NCBI RefSeq assembly: GCF_016864555.1
Contig: NZ_CP044011.1
Location: 3,367,501 to 3,431,500, forward strand
Source of the DNA: Sinorhizobium sp. BG8
Lineage (GTDB): Bacteria; Pseudomonadota; Alphaproteobacteria; Rhizobiales; Rhizobiaceae
Direction: 5' to 3'
DNA length: 64,000 bases
Shown: positions 56,973-64,000 of the stretch, piece by piece
Layout: each line of letters begins with the position of its first letter
Position numbering within the stretch: the stretch's first letter is position 1
The notes under the pieces: generated by a model
Database searches by the model: none
The model's input: the letters and a program-made list of their open reading frames with translations, nothing else
What the model was told of the DNA's origin: nothing
Translations under genes and position numbers: made by a program

Positions 56973-57347
56973 ATGAAAACGTTGACGCTCGCTATCGCCG
57001 CGACTTTTCTTGCCACTTCGGGTGCGATCGCGGCTGCACCGGTCAAGACCGTGAAGTCCTCGATCGGCGACGTCCTCGCCGGGGAGAACGGCATGACCCT
57101 CTACACCTACAAGGACGACAGCATGGGCAAGTCCACGTGCTACGATGCCTGTGCGAAGAACTGGCCGCCCTTCATGGCCACCGGGAATGCCATGGCCGAT
57201 GGCGCCTACTCGATCATTGAGCGCAAGGACGGCTCGAAGCAATGGGCGAAGGACGGCATGCCGCTCTACTACTGGATCAAGGACAAGAAATCCGGCGACG
57301 CAACGGGCGACGGAATGAAGGGCGAATGGGATGCCGCAAGGCCCTGA
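56973..57347 (+). CDS. Secreted COG4315-type repeat protein
   Basis: 124 aa. A signal peptide (residues 1-21, ending AIAAAP) has no lipobox Cys, so it is periplasmic. The mature part holds the conserved MTLYTYKDDSMGKSTCYDACAKNWPPF and KQWAKDGMPLYYWIKDKKSGDATGDG segments. Family members are predicted secreted proteins of unknown function. Its end overlaps the ECF sigma gene by 17 bases, so all three genes to 58664 form one operon. Confidence 0.85.
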   Translation: MKTLTLAIAATFLATSGAIAAAPVKTVKSSIGDVLAGENGMTLYTYKDDSMGKSTCYDACAKNWPPFMATGNAMADGAYSIIERKDGSKQWAKDGMPLYYWIKDKKSGDATGDGMKGEWDAARP

Positions 57348-57882
57348 CCCCGACGAAGCAGCGGAAGCCGGGCCTGCGAGCCCGGCCTCCTTCGAGGCGG
57401 CCCTTCTGGCGCTCGTTCCCGCCCTCAGGCGCTATTCCCGTAGCCTTGCCCATTCCGATGCGGATGGCGACGATCTCTTGCAGGACTGCGTCGAGGTCGT
57501 ACTGTCCAGGCGCGGCCAATGGCGTGGCGTGAACCTGCGCGCCTGGGTGTTCACGATCATGACGAACCTGAACCGCAACCGCTACCGCACGGCGGCGCGG
57601 CGACCGACGACCGGGATCGAGGCCGCAAGCGACATCGCCGCCCCCGATCGCACCGGAGACCCCCTTGAGCGGGCGAGGCTGCGATCGGCGCTGGATGCTC
57701 TTTCCGCCGAGAACCGGGCGGTCCTGATGCTCGTCGCGCTCGAGGGCTACAGCTACCGCGAGACGGCAGACCTTCTCGCAATTCCGGTCGGCACCGTGAT
57801 GTCCCGCCTCTCCCGGGCGCGCGACCAGCTCGGTGCGCTGCTGGCAAAGGACAACATACTCACGCTCAGGAGAACGAAATGA
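57331..57882 (+). CDS. ECF-type RNA polymerase sigma factor
   Basis: 183 aa with only sigma2 (residues about 25-95, DADGDDLLQDCVEVVLSRRG, RAWVFTIMTNLNRNRYRT) and sigma4 (residues 115-170, LSAENRAVLMLVALEGYSYRETADLLAIPVGTVMSRLSRAR). It would direct transcription of a stress regulon when freed from its anti-sigma partner, encoded next with a four-base overlap. The inducing signal is unknown. Confidence 0.92.
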   Translation: MPQGPDPDEAAEAGPASPASFEAALLALVPALRRYSRSLAHSDADGDDLLQDCVEVVLSRRGQWRGVNLRAWVFTIMTNLNRNRYRTAARRPTTGIEAASDIAAPDRTGDPLERARLRSALDALSAENRAVLMLVALEGYSYRETADLLAIPVGTVMSRLSRARDQLGALLAKDNILTLRRTK

Positions 57883-58664
57883 GCGAACGGCCAGTCTCGG
57901 TCACGGAAGAGGAATTGCACGCCTATGTAGATGGGTGGCTTTCGCCGGAGGATCGCCAAAGGATCGATCTCTGGCTTGCGGAGCACCCCGCCGAACTGGA
58001 GCGTGTCACGGGCTGGAAGCTTCAGAACGAGCGCATTCGCGCCGTCTTCGGCTCCGACGAGACGGTTCGCCCCGGCGACCGCGAGCTCTTTGCGAATGCC
58101 CTGACCCGCTTCCGCCCTTCGAAGCTGCGGTGGCCGCTGGCGGCGGCGGCGGCAATTGTGATCTTCGCGGCCGGCGTCGTTACCGGCAATGTCGTTCCGT
58201 TCCCCGTCGGCTCGGCCCGAACGGCGCCGCCAGTGGAGGCCTCGCTCCCCCGTGAGGCCCAATCCGCCTTCCTCGTCTATGCAAGCGAGGTCCGCCATCC
58301 GGTCGAGGTCGTGGGAAGCGAGCGTTCGCATCTCGCCACATGGCTCGGAAAGCGGCTCGACCACGCGCTCAACATCCCGGACCTTACCGCGCTCGGCTAC
58401 GATCTCGTGGGTGGGCGCCTGGTTCCGGTGCACGGCAAGGCCGGCGCCTTCCTCATGTATCAGAACGCGCTCGGCAAGAGGATGACGGTGCTGATCGGCC
58501 GCAACGGAGAGGAACGGGAGACGAGCTTCCTCTTTTCCCGCGAAGGTACGCTCGAAACCTTCTACTGGATCGACGGCGGCGTGGGTTACGCCATCACAGG
58601 CGAAGTCTCTCGCGAGGAGCTTCGCAAGATCGCCGACGAATGCTACCGCCAGTTCGAGACGTAG
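57879..58664 (+). CDS. Anti-sigma factor, membrane-bound
   Basis: 261 aa. Residues 1-75 are the cytoplasmic sigma-binding part (EEELHAYVDGWLSPEDRQRIDLWLAEHPAE). A TM helix follows at about 87-106 (WPLAAAAAIVIFAAGVVTGN), then a periplasmic domain (FLVYASEVRHPVEVVG, ending YAITGEVSREELRKIADECYR). The zinc-binding HxxxCxxC of many anti-sigmas is absent. Sensing therefore probably depends on the periplasmic domain. Confidence 0.87.
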   Translation: MSERPVSVTEEELHAYVDGWLSPEDRQRIDLWLAEHPAELERVTGWKLQNERIRAVFGSDETVRPGDRELFANALTRFRPSKLRWPLAAAAAIVIFAAGVVTGNVVPFPVGSARTAPPVEASLPREAQSAFLVYASEVRHPVEVVGSERSHLATWLGKRLDHALNIPDLTALGYDLVGGRLVPVHGKAGAFLMYQNALGKRMTVLIGRNGEERETSFLFSREGTLETFYWIDGGVGYAITGEVSREELRKIADECYRQFET

Positions 58665-58698
58665 AGCGTGTTGCGGCCGAAGATGCCGTAAGCGAAAC

Positions 58699-59067
58699 TT
58701 ATGGAGACGCGTTCTCGAGCCGGATCGGAGTGCCGTGTGGCGTCGCCTCGGCGGCCCTGCTCCAGCGGTCGGAGAGCGCCGAAAGCGCAGTCTCGTCGGT
58801 GACCCCGCGCGCCGCGACGAGGTTCGAGAGTGCCGCGACCCAGCAATCGAAGTAGTCGCTGCCGTCGGCACTGCGCCCGGGTCGGTGAACTTCGGTAGAA
58901 AGCGCCTCGGCCCAGTCGCTCCAGCTGAACAGCCCCTGCTCGTGCAGCCGAACCGTCATCGCGAAGGCCTGCGCCTGCCATGGCTCGGCGAACACGGGAG
59001 CACCTTCCGGCGAACGCGGCAGCCCCGGCGAACGAACGAGGTCCGAGGTTGTTTCACACGCGCTCAA
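58699..59067 (-). CDS. Nitrile hydratase accessory (activator) protein
   Basis: About 122 aa. It begins at a TTG (59067) overlapping the nthB stop by 14 bases. The core PEGAPVFAEPWQAQAFAMTVRLHEQGLFSWSDWAEALS resembles the nitrile hydratase beta-subunit N-terminus and the activator family that loads cobalt into the alpha subunit. It then reads YFDCWVAALSNLVAARG. Its position, third in nthA-nthB-activator, is usual for Co-type enzymes. The start is inferred by overlap; no ATG is available nearby. Confidence 0.85.
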   Translation of the reverse strand: MSACETTSDLVRSPGLPRSPEGAPVFAEPWQAQAFAMTVRLHEQGLFSWSDWAEALSTEVHRPGRSADGSDYFDCWVAALSNLVAARGVTDETALSALSDRWSRAAEATPHGTPIRLENASP

Positions 59068-59713
59068 GATAGCTCTCCCAGGCGTCGATGGAGACGGTGA
59101 GGCCGGGCTCGACGCCCTCGCCCCAGATTTCCTTGCCGTCGAATACGACCGTATAAACCCACTGCGGGTTCTCGCCTTTCCCGTGCGCATTGTCGTCGGG
59201 AAATACGAATCCGCCTTGCACCGCCTCGATGGTCCCGGTCTTCCCGCGGGCGTAGCGCGGCAGCCGCGTGTGGGTCGGCGGGTGGAAGTTGGCCGTGCGG
59301 ACCTTGTCTCCCACGGCAAAGGCCGGAACCGTCTCGACCGGCCTGTCGCAGGGTCCCCCGCGCGCCAGCGTTCCGGCAACCATGTCTGCCTTGAGCGTTC
59401 GCTTCGGCACCGCTCCCGGCGAAAGCGCCGTGCCTTCGGAAAGCTCCGTCTCAGAAACGAAGCCGTGTCGCGCAAGAAGCGTCTCCAGCGCACGGGTCCA
59501 GATCTCGTAGTAGCTGGCGGAAAGGTAGGTAGCCGGCGGAATGTTCTCCCGCGCATGCCGGCTCTCGTCCAGCGTCCATGCGCCGAAAGCACCGCAGGAA
59601 AGCGTTATGCCGAGTGCCCGCTTCTCCCACTCCGCATGAAAGATCGGCTCGTCCTTCTCGGGCGCGACCGGACCCATGCCATGCTGGCCGCCGAGATCGT
59701 GTGGGCCGTTCAT
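59054..59713 (-). CDS. nthB: Nitrile hydratase beta subunit
   Basis: 219 aa. It has the typical [17 protein letters not shown]-terminus, then [29 protein letters not shown], and C-terminal SH3-like [27 protein letters not shown]-type sequence with [14 protein letters not shown]. The beta subunit supplies Arg residues near the alpha-subunit metal site. Its ATG overlaps the nthA stop by four bases, so the subunits are translated together. Confidence 0.95.
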   Translation of the reverse strand: MNGPHDLGGQHGMGPVAPEKDEPIFHAEWEKRALGITLSCGAFGAWTLDESRHARENIPPATYLSASYYEIWTRALETLLARHGFVSETELSEGTALSPGAVPKRTLKADMVAGTLARGGPCDRPVETVPAFAVGDKVRTANFHPPTHTRLPRYARGKTGTIEAVQGGFVFPDDNAHGKGENPQWVYTVVFDGKEIWGEGVEPGLTVSIDAWESYLERV

Positions 59714-60357
59714 GGCCTGGCCTCCGGCAAAACGGCAAGACCGGTCCCGATCATCGAATCCCGGGTGACGAGGTCAGCAAGCGCCTCCGGGTCCAACCCC
59801 TCTGTTCCCGCGGGACGCTCCGGAATGACGATGTAGCGCAGTTCGGCGGTCGAGTCCCAGACGCGGATTTTCTTGTCGTCCGGCAACGTTACGCCGAATT
59901 CCGCAAGCACGCTGCGAGGCTCGATCACTGCGCGCGACCGGTATGCCGGCGCCTTGTACCATACCGGTGGGAGCCCGAGGACCGCCCAGGGATAGCACGA
60001 GCAGAGCGTGCACACGACGAGGTTATGCGTCTCGTCGGTGTTGAACACCGCCCGCATATGCTCGCCCTGGCGTCCGGTATAGCCGAGGCTCGCGATCGCC
60101 GCAGTGGCGTCGTCCTTCAGCCATTGCGCGAAGTCGGGTTCCGTCCAGGCCTTGGCCACGACGCGCGCTCCGTTACGCGGACCGATCTTCGTCTCATAGG
60201 TCTCCACGATCGCATCGGTCGCCGCCGGGTCGATCAGCCCCTTTTCCGTCAGGATCGTCTCGAGGGCGCGCACGCGCGCCTCCATCGGCGAGAAGTGGTT
60301 GTCATGATGGTGATGGTGGTGATCGTCGTGATGGTCGTGGTGATGAGGGTCGTGCAT
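59710..60357 (-). CDS. nthA: Nitrile hydratase alpha subunit, cobalt type, with His-rich N-terminus
   Basis: 215 aa. The metal-binding claw is VCTLCSC; Thr in the third position marks the cobalt class (iron enzymes have Ser). The three Cys bind a low-spin Co(III), with two later oxidised. It hydrates nitriles to amides together with nthB. The N-terminus reads [21 protein letters not shown], an unusually His-rich tail, with AGGAGG eight bases before the ATG confirming this start. The tail could hold Co2+ or Ni2+ for loading; that is inference. Downstream are nthB and the activator. Confidence 0.95.
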   Translation of the reverse strand: MHDPHHHDHHDDHHHHHHDNHFSPMEARVRALETILTEKGLIDPAATDAIVETYETKIGPRNGARVVAKAWTEPDFAQWLKDDATAAIASLGYTGRQGEHMRAVFNTDETHNLVVCTLCSCYPWAVLGLPPVWYKAPAYRSRAVIEPRSVLAEFGVTLPDDKKIRVWDSTAELRYIVIPERPAGTEGLDPEALADLVTRDSMIGTGLAVLPEARP

Positions 60358-60405
60358 GCGGAAAACCTCCTGGGCCGGATGGTCGGCCCGTCGCCGGAAA
60401 TCGAA

Positions 60406-60999
60406 TCATCTTAGCATCGGCCAGAGGCTCGCGACCAGCAGGAGGGCCATGGTGATATTGAACCACTTGAGCCGAACCGGTTGCGAAAGCCAGTCTCTCA
60501 GCGCCGATCCGAACCCCGCCCACGTCGAGACGCTCGGAAAGTTCACCAAGGCGAAGGCGACGCCCACCATCAGCACGCTGAGGGTGTAGTTGTTCGAATC
60601 CGTATAGGTCGACATCGCCGCGAGCGCCATCACCCATGCCTTGGGATTGACCCACTGGAATGCCGCGGCCTCCAGGAAGGACATCGGCCGGGCACCGGCC
60701 TCGCCCTCGCCGAGCGTACGCGAGGTCGCGATCTTGTAGGCGATCCAGAGCAGGTAGAGGCCACCGGCGAATTTCAGCGCGACATAGAGAAGTGGCACGC
60801 TTTCAAGAAAGGCCCCGAGGCCAAATCCCACTCCAAGCAGCAGCGACAGGAAGCCGGCTCCGATGCCGCACATATGCGGGATTGTACGGACGAAGCCGAA
60901 ATTAACGCCGGATGCCAGGAGCATCATGTTGTTCGGTCCGGGCGTGATCGAGGTGGTGAAGGCAAACAGCAGCAGGGCCAGAAAGACTTCGATCTGCAT
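60406..60999 (-). CDS. LysE-family amino acid/metabolite exporter
   Basis: 197 aa with about six TM helices. The family start MQIEVFLALLLFAFTTSITPGPNNMMLLASG is intact, with WVNPKAWVMALAAMSTYT in the middle. LysE/RhtB proteins export amino acids or small metabolites using the proton gradient. The ATG at 60999 is the family-standard start. It is 48 bases upstream of nthA in the same orientation, so readthrough into the nth operon is possible. The substrate is unknown. Confidence 0.9.
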   Translation of the reverse strand: MQIEVFLALLLFAFTTSITPGPNNMMLLASGVNFGFVRTIPHMCGIGAGFLSLLLGVGFGLGAFLESVPLLYVALKFAGGLYLLWIAYKIATSRTLGEGEAGARPMSFLEAAAFQWVNPKAWVMALAAMSTYTDSNNYTLSVLMVGVAFALVNFPSVSTWAGFGSALRDWLSQPVRLKWFNITMALLLVASLWPMLR

Positions 61000-61135
61000 A
61001 TATTTCTCCACACGCCCGAGATGAGCCCCATCAATAGGCACTGCCGCTGGAACAACCAGACTATTCTTGTGATAAGGGCATTCCGGCCGTTGATGGTTTC
61101 TGCGAAGAAGGGCCGCGCAAACGAGGATGAATGCA

Positions 61136-61975
61136 ATGACCGACAGCCTGCCAATGGTGACATTTCCCGATGGAAGAAGCGTATGTGCCCTGGGCCAGGG
61201 AACCTGGCACATGGGTGAGCGAAACGGGGATTTCGCCGCAGAGGTCGACAGCCTGAGGGCCGGAATAGACCTCGGCCTGACGCTGATCGACACCGCCGAG
61301 ATGTATGGCGGTGCGGAAAACGTGGTTGGCGAAGCCGTCAAGGGCCGGCGCGACGACGTCTATATCGTCAGCAAGGTCGTGCCGTCGAACGCGAGCAGCA
61401 AGGGTATAGTCCAGGCCTGCGAAGGAAGCCTCCAGAGGCTCGGGGTGGAACGCATCGATCTCTATCTGCTGCACTGGCGGGGCCGCCATCCGCTCGCCGA
61501 GACGGTGGAGGCGTTCGAAAGACTGCAGGAGGCCGGCAAGATCGGCGCCTGGGGTGTATCGAACTTCGACGTGGACGACATGGAAGAGCTCCGGGAAGTT
61601 CGTGGCGGCGGTGCGGTGGCGACGAACCAGGTTCTCTACAACCTCGCCCGGCGCGGCATCGAGTTTGACCTCCTGCCCTGGAGCGAATCGGCAGGCGTGC
61701 CTGTCATGGCCTATTCGCCCTTCGACGAAGGTCGCCTGCTGAGCGAGCCCGTGCTTGCCGAGATCGCGGCACGCCACGGCGCAACCGCCGCACAGGTCGC
61801 GCTTTCCTTCCTGCTACGCCGCACGAACGTTGTCGCAATCCCGAAATCCGGATCGGCGGTGCGCCTGCGGGAGAACCGCAAGGCGATCGATCTTCGTCTC
61901 ACCTCTGATGATCTCGCCCTCCTGGACAACGCCTTCCCGCCGCCGGTTTCCAAGCAACCCCTGGAAATGATCTGA
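61136..61975 (+). CDS. Aldo/keto reductase (YeaE/diketogulonate-like)
   Basis: 279 aa. [19 protein letters not shown] starts the barrel. The catalytic set follows: Asp-Tyr in [17 protein letters not shown], Lys in [11 protein letters not shown], and a His in DLYLLHWRG; then [28 protein letters not shown] binds NADPH. I chose the ATG at 61136, with GAGG nine bases upstream; the ATG at 61127 is too close. Many relatives reduce methylglyoxal or keto sugars. It diverges from lysE. Confidence 0.9.
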   Translation: MTDSLPMVTFPDGRSVCALGQGTWHMGERNGDFAAEVDSLRAGIDLGLTLIDTAEMYGGAENVVGEAVKGRRDDVYIVSKVVPSNASSKGIVQACEGSLQRLGVERIDLYLLHWRGRHPLAETVEAFERLQEAGKIGAWGVSNFDVDDMEELREVRGGGAVATNQVLYNLARRGIEFDLLPWSESAGVPVMAYSPFDEGRLLSEPVLAEIAARHGATAAQVALSFLLRRTNVVAIPKSGSAVRLRENRKAIDLRLTSDDLALLDNAFPPPVSKQPLEMI

Positions 61976-62253
61976 GCACCTTAACGGCGAGAGGGATGGG
62001 TCTGCTCGCCTGCTCGCTCCCTTCACGAGATCCGCACCCTCTCCTCCGGGCCGCGATGTCCTGAGGCATTGCTTTCACAAAACTTTTCGAGTTGCAGATG
62101 GTGACTATTTGCTGCGACTCGATACACTGCTGCGTGTCGGCTTGCAGAAGTCGGCGCACTTTTGCGAATATGGAAATGCGTAAATAGCAATTCAGAGTGG
62201 CAGTCGGGGATCCCCATGCTCGGTCGGGCGGGGATCATCTGGGGGAAACTGGC

Positions 62254-63912
62254 ATGATTGCGCAATTGACCGAGGGGGAACGCCTCCTCGCCGCAGTAAC
62301 CTTCCTGATCCTCATCTGTATCGGCGTGGCGCTTGCCGCTGCCGGAAGAGATGACCTCATCGGCACGCATGGCGTCATCATCGCGGCTATCGCGCTCGCA
62401 GGCATGGCCGTGCTGCTGCGCGGCGTCGACGCCCCTCGCCCGTCCGAGGCGAGGCTGTCCGAATACTATGACGACCCGAGCAAGGTGGGGATCGTACTGA
62501 CGCTGATCTGGGGCGTGATCGGCATGTTCGTCGGCGTATGGGTCGCCGCTCTGCTCGCCTGGCCGAACCTGACGTTCGATGCGGCCTGGGCAAGTTTCGG
62601 TCGCCTGCGCCCTGTTCACACCAGCGGCGTCATTTTCGGCTTCGGCGGCAATGCCCTGATCGCGACCTCGTTCCACGTTCTCCAGCGCACCACCCGGGCG
62701 CGCCTGCCCGACCAGTTCAGCCCGTGGTTCGTGCTGCTCGGCTACAACCTCTTCTGCATCCTCGCCGCGAGCGGATACCTTATGGGCCTAACCCAGTCCA
62801 AGGAATACGCCGAGCCCGAATGGTATGTCGACCTCTGGCTCGTGGTCGTCTGGCTCGTCTATTTCTCCATCTACATCCGCACGCTGGCACGGCGCAAGGA
62901 ACCGCACATCTACGTAGCCAACTGGTATTACATGGCGTTCATCGTCGTGGTCGCGATCCTGCACATCGTCAACAATCTCGCCGTCCCCGTGTCGATTGCG
63001 AGCGCCAAGAGCTATTCGCTGTTTTCCGGGGTCCAGGATGCCATGACGCAGTGGTGGTACGGCCACAACGCCGTCGCCTTCTTCCTGACCGCCGGCTTTC
63101 TCGGCATGATGTACTACTACCTGCCCAAGCGGGCCGGCAGGCCGATCTTCTCCTACCGCATGTCCATCATCAGCTTCTGGGGCATCACCTTCATGTACAT
63201 GTGGGCAGGTTCCCACCACCTGCACTACACCGCCCTTCCGCACTGGGTTCAGACGCTCGGCATGGTCTTTTCAATCGTCCTCCTGGTGCCGTCGTGGGCT
63301 TCGGCGGGCAACGCGCTGCTGACCCTCAACGGTGCATGGCACAAGGTGCGCGACGACGCGGTCCTGCGCTTCATGATGCTTGCGGCGATCTTCTACGGGA
63401 TCGCCACGTTCGAAGGGTCTTTCATGGCCATCCGGGCGGTGAACTCCCTTTCCCACTACACCGACTGGACGGTCGGCCATGTCCACGCCGGTGCGCTCGG
63501 CTGGGTGGCGATGATCACCTTCGGCTCGCTCTACGCACTGGTGCCGTGGCTGTGGAAGCGCCGAGCGCTCTATTCGGCGCGCCTCGTCGAGGTTCACTTC
63601 TGGCTCGCGCTCGCCGGCACCGTCGTCTACGTCTTCGCCATGTGGAATTCGGGCGTCACCCAGGGGTTGATGTGGCGCACCTACGATCCGAACGGCACGC
63701 TCGCCTATTCCTTCGTCGACACGCTCGTGGCGATGTATCCCTACTACATCGCGCGCGCCTTCGGGGGCCTGCTGTTCCTGGCCGGGGCGGTTGTCGCCTC
63801 GTACAATGTCTGGATGACGATCCGCCAGCCGGCACCGCTGGACGAGGAGTCGGCTGCCGACTTGCCGCTTGAACCGCCTGCGCCGCGGGCGTTTGCCCAG
63901 GCAGGAGAATAG
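62254..63912 (+). CDS. ccoN: Cytochrome cbb3 oxidase subunit I
   Basis: 552 aa with 12-14 TM segments, the catalytic subunit of the high-affinity terminal oxidase used at low oxygen. Haem and copper ligands appear in [39 protein letters not shown] and [11 protein letters not shown]. The ATG at 62254 has GGGGGA upstream; the 62197 frame start adds 19 unrelated residues. The gene precedes ccoO by three bases. No clear FNR box was found in the 278-base upstream region, so regulation is not read here. Confidence 0.95.
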   Translation: MIAQLTEGERLLAAVTFLILICIGVALAAAGRDDLIGTHGVIIAAIALAGMAVLLRGVDAPRPSEARLSEYYDDPSKVGIVLTLIWGVIGMFVGVWVAALLAWPNLTFDAAWASFGRLRPVHTSGVIFGFGGNALIATSFHVLQRTTRARLPDQFSPWFVLLGYNLFCILAASGYLMGLTQSKEYAEPEWYVDLWLVVVWLVYFSIYIRTLARRKEPHIYVANWYYMAFIVVVAILHIVNNLAVPVSIASAKSYSLFSGVQDAMTQWWYGHNAVAFFLTAGFLGMMYYYLPKRAGRPIFSYRMSIISFWGITFMYMWAGSHHLHYTALPHWVQTLGMVFSIVLLVPSWASAGNALLTLNGAWHKVRDDAVLRFMMLAAIFYGIATFEGSFMAIRAVNSLSHYTDWTVGHVHAGALGWVAMITFGSLYALVPWLWKRRALYSARLVEVHFWLALAGTVVYVFAMWNSGVTQGLMWRTYDPNGTLAYSFVDTLVAMYPYYIARAFGGLLFLAGAVVASYNVWMTIRQPAPLDEESAADLPLEPPAPRAFAQAGE

Positions 63913-63915
63913 CCG

Positions 63916-64000
63916 ATGTTCAATTTCCATTATCGGCTCGAACGCAACGCCATCGGCCTCGTGCTTGGCATCGTCGTGGTCGCAAGCATCGGCGGCCTGA
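63916..64000 (+). CDS. ccoO: Cytochrome cbb3 oxidase subunit II, N-terminal part (cut by window edge)
   Basis: Only about 28 residues are present, starting MFNFHYRLERNAIGLVLGI. This matches the N-terminal membrane anchor of CcoO, a monohaem cytochrome c subunit. Its order directly after ccoN supports the call. The gene continues past the window. Confidence 0.85.
   Translation, partial: MFNFHYRLERNAIGLVLGIVVVASIGGL

Noticed and set aside
61976-62253. FNR/anaerobox upstream of ccoN
   Set aside because: I looked for TTGAT-N4-ATCAA and close variants and found none that I would defend.
62538-63872. A 444-codon rightward open frame inside ccoN
   Set aside because: It is Arg/His-rich shadow sequence of the strongly conserved ccoN frame.

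Overview
The window looks like chromosomal DNA of an alphaproteobacterium in or near the Rhizobiaceae (Rhizobium/Sinorhizobium/Shinella-like). Supporting signs are high G+C, dense gene packing, MocE/MocF-type rhizopine-like proteins, a MarR-GNAT fusion regulator, a cobalt-type nitrile hydratase operon, an ilvC/TetR block and a cbb3 oxidase (ccoN) at the right edge. Species is inferred from protein style only; no search was run.

Layout. 1-4.1 kb: WecG/TagA glycosyltransferase, a T4-endonuclease-V-like pyrimidine dimer glycosylase, an SGNH-like protein and an unknown membrane protein. 4.1-20.5 kb is an accessory-looking stress and redox region. It holds a DsbA-NhaA fusion, an aldehyde dehydrogenase/SDR/GlcG-like operon, a cNMP-binding/thioredoxin-reductase-like fusion, two large winged-helix/ATPase regulators flanking an old yellow enzyme, an exported alpha/beta hydrolase, a DJ-1/PfpI protein and an ABM monooxygenase.

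20.7-31.5 kb is the most interesting block. On one side is a sugar-type ABC importer. A LacI regulator lies between it and a long rightward operon: an inositol-dehydrogenase-like Gfo/Idh/MocA protein, a MocE Rieske ferredoxin, a MocF reductase, formyl-THF deformylase (PurU), a membrane di-iron hydroxylase and a divergent PanB-like protein. I read this as a regulated uptake, oxidative demethylation and folate C1-handling pathway, perhaps for an O-methylated inositol or inosamine. Near-identical operator-like sequences stand before both transcription units.

31.8-38.5 kb: tRNA-Lys(CTT), a frameshifted phzF, a Nudix protein, an EEP nuclease, and a complete ECF transporter (S, fused A-A', T) translationally coupled to a phosphoribosyltransferase. 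38.6-51.9 kb is ordinary metabolism and regulation: aldo/keto reductases, Lrp/RocB/aminotransferase, ilvC/TetR, cold-shock protein, Lrp/racemase, MarR-GNAT, HxlR/QorB, pdxJ. 52-64 kb: a protein of unknown function, a MerR-LuxR chimera, a RecD-like helicase, an AbrB-type membrane protein, an ECF sigma/anti-sigma pair, nthA-nthB-activator, LysE, an aldo/keto reductase, ccoN and the start of ccoO.

Four otherwise well-conserved genes (GlcG-like, both winged-helix/ATPase regulators, phzF) are each interrupted by loss of about one base at a short G/C run. This suggests homopolymer sequencing error at least as strongly as real gene decay.
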